Below are positions 60,074 to 64,000 of a DNA stretch of 64,000 nucleotides, in pieces. The position numbers and the translations under genes are program-made. The notes under the pieces are model-generated. The model saw only the letters and a list, made by a program, of their open reading frames with translations, was not told the DNA's origin and searched no databases. Location of the stretch: positions 186,001 through 250,000 of the forward strand of contig NZ_RAPF01000005.1 in assembly GCF_003610805.1 (NCBI RefSeq), in the 5' to 3' direction. This DNA is from Altericroceibacterium spongiae. GTDB taxonomy: Bacteria > Pseudomonadota > Alphaproteobacteria > Sphingomonadales > Sphingomonadaceae. Each line of letters opens with the position of its first letter. The stretch's first letter is position 1.

Positions 60074-62375
60074 TCTCCTGAACTTCACCCGCGGGAGCCA
60101 GTTGCTCGGCCACTTTGGTTTCATGTTTGCAGCCGGCCTGAAGGGCCCCTTGATTGTCACCGGCCTGGTAGCGGTCGGCACCTGCTATTGGGAAGTGCGG
60201 TCGGCTCTGAGTGATCACCAGATCTACCTGGTCTGGATGCATATCTACGCCAGTCTCTATGCCTTCATGGAGTTCGATCCGGCCAAGCTGGTCAACCTTG
60301 AACTGCTTGACGGCGAAAGGGTCGGCCTCCCGTTCGGCATCGTTCGCGAGTTCCCGCCGATGCGCGAGGCGGTCGAGGCGTTTCGTACGGCAGTGAAGCA
60401 GGGATTGCTGGTCTCAGCGGTACTGTTGATCCCGGCCTTCGTGTTCTTCTGGTGGTTCGCCGAGCGCTTTGGCGGGCGGTCGAAAGAGCGCAAGCACGAG
60501 CGCGGCGCAATGCTTGTTTCGCTCGACGAACTCGAAGAAGAAATCGAGCGTCACAACAAGGCATTCCGGGCCGAAGAACTGGGACGCAAGTTCGGCTGGA
60601 AGTGGCGGCTTGCGAGCTCGTCGGCGCTTGCCGAAGCGGGCCATTACCAACCCGCACATCTCGCCGGCGTAAGCTGGCCGTGGCGGCTCGAGCAGAGCCA
60701 CGCCATGCTCATAGGCACAACCGGAACCGGCAAGACCGTGGCGCTCACCGAACTTGTGGCCGAAGCACGTGAACGCGGCCAGCGCGCGGTCATTTTCGAC
60801 CTTACAGGGGCCTTTATCGAAGCCTTCTACGATCCCGCGCGCGACATCATTCTCAATCCTGTCGATGTGCGGTGCCCGTTGTGGAGCGTGTTCAACGACT
60901 GTACTACGGAAGCTGAGTTTCATGCCGCAGCTGAAGCGCTCGTGCCCCATGACGGGGGTGGTTCAGAACAGTTCTGGGTGCTCGCAGCGCGCATGCTGTT
61001 CGTCGAGATGTGTCTCCATCTTGCCCGTACCGGCACTGCAACCAACGAGGCCTTGGCACGGCGGCTGATGACCGCTGACCTGTCCGAAGTGCATAAGCTG
61101 ATGCGCGGTACCATGGCCGATCCTCTGACCGCTCCGGAAGCGGCTCGCATGGCGGAATCGATCCGCGCTGTGTTCAATGCGAATGCGAAAGTGCTCAAGC
61201 TTTTGCCCTCATCCGGACCGCGCTTTTCGGTCCGCGACTGGGTCAAAGGCGACTGCCAGGCGGGCTCGATCCTGTTCCTCTCTGCCCGCTATGTCGACAT
61301 GAGCATCTCCTCTCAGTTACTCACGCTTTGGCTCGACACGGCGATGAATACGCTGATGACGCTCGAGCGCACACAGGACCTGCGGATGTGGTTTCTGATC
61401 GACGAACTCGGCGCCCTTCACCGACTACCGGCCCTCGAAAAGGGGCTGCAAACCGCGCGCAACTTCGGCGGAGCGATCGTCACCGGCGTGCATGCGTTTG
61501 CCAAGCTCAAGGAAGTTTACGGCGAGAACATGGCCATGACTCTGTCCTCGCTTGCGCGCACCAAGCTCATCCTGGCGACAGCCGATCGCGAAACGGCGAC
61601 CTGGTGCTCCGATTTCATCGGCCACCGGCAGGTGCGCGACATGGAAGAAGGCTACAGCTACGGGTACAACAATGCGCGCGACGCAGTCAGCCTGACGCCC
61701 AGGCGGCAGATCGAGCCGTTGCTTCTGCCCGACCAGTTCATGAACCTTCCGCGGTTGTCGGCCTACATCAAGTTTCCCGACGGATTCCCCGCTGCGCCGG
61801 TATCGCTCATTCCGCGCACGCGTGGCCGTATTGCCGAGGGATTCATCGCCCGCGAGAAACCGCTCCTAAAGCCTGGCCAGGGTCCTACAGCAACTACGCT
61901 CCAAGCAAAACCGGGTTCGAAACCGAATGACGAGCATCCCGCCTCGAATGACGACGGTGCTGGTAAGCCTGTCGATTCGAAGCAGCTCAAACTTGACTTG
62001 GAGGGGCAGCGCCGTGTCGCCGATGAACCGCAGGATCGGCAGGAGCCTGTGCCGCTTGAAAAGCTGAATGCAGGGCGCGCTGCTGGTGATCTCGGTGCCG
62101 AAACCCGGTCCGATACGCATCTGGATGCAGGTCTAACACTACCCCTCACCGCAGTGCAAACCGGTGAGGATGCACCAGCAATGGGCGCGGAACAGCATCC
62201 CTCCGAACCAGGAACCGCCGGCGATGACGCAGCTGGAAAGGGCGGTTCGACGCCCCAAGCTCGCGCGGTGACCAGTGGGCACCAATCTCTCACGCCGGTC
62301 GAGAAAGACCTGCGTGAAGGTGCGGTCGCAGATCCTCCGGAAAAGGATTTCGGCGAGTTCGAGCCCGACATGTGA
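60063..62375 (+). CDS. traD: TraD-type IV coupling protein
   Basis: This 770-residue inner-membrane ATPase brings the relaxase-DNA complex to the secretion channel. Two N-terminal membrane helices (about residues 15-45 and 118-140) are followed by the ATPase with Walker A IGTTGTGKTVAL (about residue 214), AVIFDLTGAFIE, and Walker B RMWFLIDELGALHRLP (about residue 444), and SSLARTKLILATADRETATW. The C-terminal 170 residues are Pro/Glu/Gly-rich and disordered, as in F-type TraD, ending EFEPDM. ATG at 60063 chosen; codons upstream to 59946 overlap another gene. Confidence 0.94.
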   Translation: MKHNLLNFTRGSQLLGHFGFMFAAGLKGPLIVTGLVAVGTCYWEVRSALSDHQIYLVWMHIYASLYAFMEFDPAKLVNLELLDGERVGLPFGIVREFPPMREAVEAFRTAVKQGLLVSAVLLIPAFVFFWWFAERFGGRSKERKHERGAMLVSLDELEEEIERHNKAFRAEELGRKFGWKWRLASSSALAEAGHYQPAHLAGVSWPWRLEQSHAMLIGTTGTGKTVALTELVAEARERGQRAVIFDLTGAFIEAFYDPARDIILNPVDVRCPLWSVFNDCTTEAEFHAAAEALVPHDGGGSEQFWVLAARMLFVEMCLHLARTGTATNEALARRLMTADLSEVHKLMRGTMADPLTAPEAARMAESIRAVFNANAKVLKLLPSSGPRFSVRDWVKGDCQAGSILFLSARYVDMSISSQLLTLWLDTAMNTLMTLERTQDLRMWFLIDELGALHRLPALEKGLQTARNFGGAIVTGVHAFAKLKEVYGENMAMTLSSLARTKLILATADRETATWCSDFIGHRQVRDMEEGYSYGYNNARDAVSLTPRRQIEPLLLPDQFMNLPRLSAYIKFPDGFPAAPVSLIPRTRGRIAEGFIAREKPLLKPGQGPTATTLQAKPGSKPNDEHPASNDDGAGKPVDSKQLKLDLEGQRRVADEPQDRQEPVPLEKLNAGRAAGDLGAETRSDTHLDAGLTLPLTAVQTGEDAPAMGAEQHPSEPGTAGDDAAGKGGSTPQARAVTSGHQSLTPVEKDLREGAVADPPEKDFGEFEPDM

Positions 62376-62433
62376 AAGGCAAATGGGGAGGGATTACTCG
62401 GCCGCGAGGGGAGCCCGACGAGGATTAGACTGG

Positions 62434-64000
62434 ATGCTTTCCGTCGCCAATGTGCGCTCCCCTTCAGCTGCTGCGAGCTATTTCGCGGCAGACAATTACT
62501 ACACCGGCGCCGATGCCGATCGTTCCGGAACATGGGTCGGGAAGGGAGCGGAACGATTTGGCCTTGAGGGCCGCGTCAATGCCGAGCAGTTCGATGCCTT
62601 GCTGCGGGGAGAACTTCCCGGTGGCATCCAGGTTGGCAACGCGGGCCAGGCCCACAGGCCGGGAACCGACCTCACATTCTCACTCCCGAAAAGCTGGTCG
62701 CTGCTCGCGCTGGTGGGCGGCGACCAGCGGATTATCGATGCCTATCGCGAAGCCGTCATCGAGACCTTGCGCTGGGCAGAAAAGAACGCGGCGCAGACCC
62801 GGATGGGCAGTCAGGCTGGTTACGGGAAGGTCGCGACAGATAACCTCACGATTGGTCTCTTCCAGCACGACACCAACCGCAACCAGGAGCCGAACCTGCA
62901 TTTTCATGCGGTCGTGGCAAATGTCACGCAAGGCAGCGACGGGAAGTGGCGCGCGCTTCGCAATGACAAGCTTTGGTCGTTCAACACCCTGCTCAACTCG
63001 ATGACCATGGCGCGCTTTCGTCTGGCGGCCGAGAAAATGGGCTACGAGGCGGGGCCGGTTGGAAAGCATGGCAATTTCGAAGCAGCGGGCATTGCCCGTG
63101 AGCAGGTGATGGCCTTTTCAACGCGGCGCGAAGAAGTCCTCGACGCGGTACGCCAGCTGGGTGAGAACACTTCGAAAACCCGCGACATTGCTGTGCTCGA
63201 TACGAGGAAAAGCAAGGCGCCCGTAAGGGACAGGGACAGCCTTCTCGATGCATGGCAGCAGAAAGCCCAGGAAGTCGGAATGGACCTTGCCAGTTTGATC
63301 GATGCGTCGCAGATGCGCGCTGCAACAAAGGACATTCCCAGCTCGAAAGAAGGGAACCTCCTTCAGCGTGGAATTGCGAAGCTGAGAGAGTTTGCCCAGC
63401 GGATCAAGGGCGATCCGGCGGATCCACTGATCCCTGCCCATGTCCTCAAGCAAGATGCACCGACCATCGCGGCCGCGCAGGCCGTTGCTTCCGCGGTGCG
63501 CCATCTCTCGCAGCGCGAGGCAGCCTTTCCCCGTGAGGGATTGCTGAAGGCGGCGCTCGATTTTGGGCTGCCGACGACGGTAGACCACATCGAAACCCGT
63601 GTGAACGCATTGATCAGAAGCGGCGCACTCGAGCCCGGCAAAGGCGAGCACAAAGGCTGGCTGGCGAGCCGGGAGGCGCTTGACCTTGAAAGCACCATTC
63701 TCGCGAATGTCGACCAAGGACGAGCTGCGGTGTCGCCCATCCTGGATCGATCGGACGCCGCAGAACGGGTTCAGGCTGTTGCCGCGCTCAACCACGGAAT
63801 TTCGCTCAACGAAGGGCAGGAGGATGCGGCGAGCCTTGTGCTCTCATCGCGTGACAGGATCGTAGCGATCCAGGGCATTGCCGGGGCGGGCAAAAGCAGC
63901 GTGATGAAGCCGGTTGCCCAGCTGCTCCGCGAGGAAGGCAAGCAAGTGCTGGGGCTCGCGGTGCAGAATACGCTCGTCCAGATGCTCGAGCGCGACACCG
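62434..64000 (+). CDS. MobF-type relaxase/helicase, C-terminus outside window
   Basis: The visible 522 codons encode a TraI/TrwC-like conjugative relaxase. Residues 1-300 form the HUH endonuclease: MLSVANVRSPSAAASYFAAD, the catalytic tyrosine pair in DNYYTGAD (residues 22-23), LTFSLPKSWSLLAL and the metal His cluster in NLHFHAVVAN (about residue 157). From about residue 450 a RecD-like helicase starts with LNEGQEDAASLVL and Walker A IQGIAGAGKSSVM. It nicks at oriT, stays bound to the strand and unwinds it. The start follows traD by 58 bases. Confidence 0.93.
   Translation, partial: MLSVANVRSPSAAASYFAADNYYTGADADRSGTWVGKGAERFGLEGRVNAEQFDALLRGELPGGIQVGNAGQAHRPGTDLTFSLPKSWSLLALVGGDQRIIDAYREAVIETLRWAEKNAAQTRMGSQAGYGKVATDNLTIGLFQHDTNRNQEPNLHFHAVVANVTQGSDGKWRALRNDKLWSFNTLLNSMTMARFRLAAEKMGYEAGPVGKHGNFEAAGIAREQVMAFSTRREEVLDAVRQLGENTSKTRDIAVLDTRKSKAPVRDRDSLLDAWQQKAQEVGMDLASLIDASQMRAATKDIPSSKEGNLLQRGIAKLREFAQRIKGDPADPLIPAHVLKQDAPTIAAAQAVASAVRHLSQREAAFPREGLLKAALDFGLPTTVDHIETRVNALIRSGALEPGKGEHKGWLASREALDLESTILANVDQGRAAVSPILDRSDAAERVQAVAALNHGISLNEGQEDAASLVLSSRDRIVAIQGIAGAGKSSVMKPVAQLLREEGKQVLGLAVQNTLVQMLERDT

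Larger units (their letters stand above)
19743..64000 (+). mobile_element. Integrative and conjugative (or mobilisable) element in tRNA-Leu, right end not seen
   Basis: The element starts at tRNA-Leu with a tyrosine integrase and carries lytic transglycosylase, Toprim protein, methyltransferase/helicase, ParB, ArdC-like antirestriction protein, SSB, TraD coupling protein and MobF relaxase. These backbone genes are visibly more GC-rich than the chromosome on the left. A cargo region (about 30.2-54.4 kb) with metal and stress genes splits the backbone. No mating-pair (VirB/Tra pilus) genes are in view apart from the transglycosylase, so self-transfer cannot be judged from this window. Confidence 0.85.

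Overview
The window looks like a chromosome segment of an alphaproteobacterium of the order Sphingomonadales (sphingomonad or erythrobacter type). The evidence is a protocatechuate 4,5-cleavage gene set of the Sphingobium lig type, a LigF-like glutathione transferase, a long TonB-dependent receptor, and a mobile-element backbone of a kind common in that group. Genus cannot be set from this sequence alone.

Bases 1-19,655 are chromosomal and visibly less GC-rich than what follows. First comes a mixed set: a GST cut by the window edge, a MetE-like methyltransferase, a TonB receptor, two SnoaL-like proteins, an SDR and an exported dienelactone-hydrolase-like protein. Then comes a nearly complete meta-cleavage pathway for protocatechuate. 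A minus-strand unit holds a DUF1932-type dehydrogenase, ligJ, ligA, ligB, ligC and an aldo/keto reductase. A plus-strand unit holds ligK, ligU and ligI. A LysR regulator with an apparently doubled DNA-binding domain lies between them. Together LigAB, LigC, LigI, LigU, LigJ and LigK turn protocatechuate into pyruvate and oxaloacetate. A QmcA/NfeD membrane-protease pair, an NDUFA9-like protein and tRNA-Leu(CAG) close the segment.

From the 3' end of tRNA-Leu to the end of the window lies one integrative element whose far end is not seen. Its backbone is split in two. The left part (19.9-30.2 kb) has a P4-type tyrosine integrase, nuclease, lytic transglycosylase, Toprim protein, a 1,415-residue methyltransferase/Strawberry-notch helicase and a large ParB. 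The right part (54.5-64 kb) has an ArdC-like antirestriction protein, DUF2493 protein, SSB, several small proteins, a TraD coupling protein and a MobF relaxase cut by the window edge.

Between them sits a 24-kb cargo region for metal and oxidative stress. One arm reads leftwards: CDF exporter, cytochrome c-FTR1 permease, multicopper oxidase, acetolactate synthase-like enzyme, aldehyde dehydrogenase, LspA, peroxiredoxin, CYP152-type fatty-acid peroxygenase, AraC regulator, sterol-desaturase-family hydroxylase and methyltransferase. The other arm reads rightwards: small His/Cys-rich protein, czcC (frameshifted), czcB, czcA, CDF exporter and Cys-rich CBS protein. A MerR regulator sits between the arms. 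I find three near-identical MerR-type operator-promoters, each with a 15-bp dyad in a 19-bp spacer: one before each arm and one before the peroxiredoxin. This suggests one small regulon joining metal export, peroxide removal and perhaps lipid hydroxylation.

The cargo edges are worn. At 30.3 kb is a fusion of a helicase start with a DUF2493 end. At 51.5-53.0 kb is an IS3-family element without target duplication, with broken genes on both sides (a multicopper oxidase 3' part and an unknown gene's 3' end), followed by a shifted fragment of a copper P-type ATPase.
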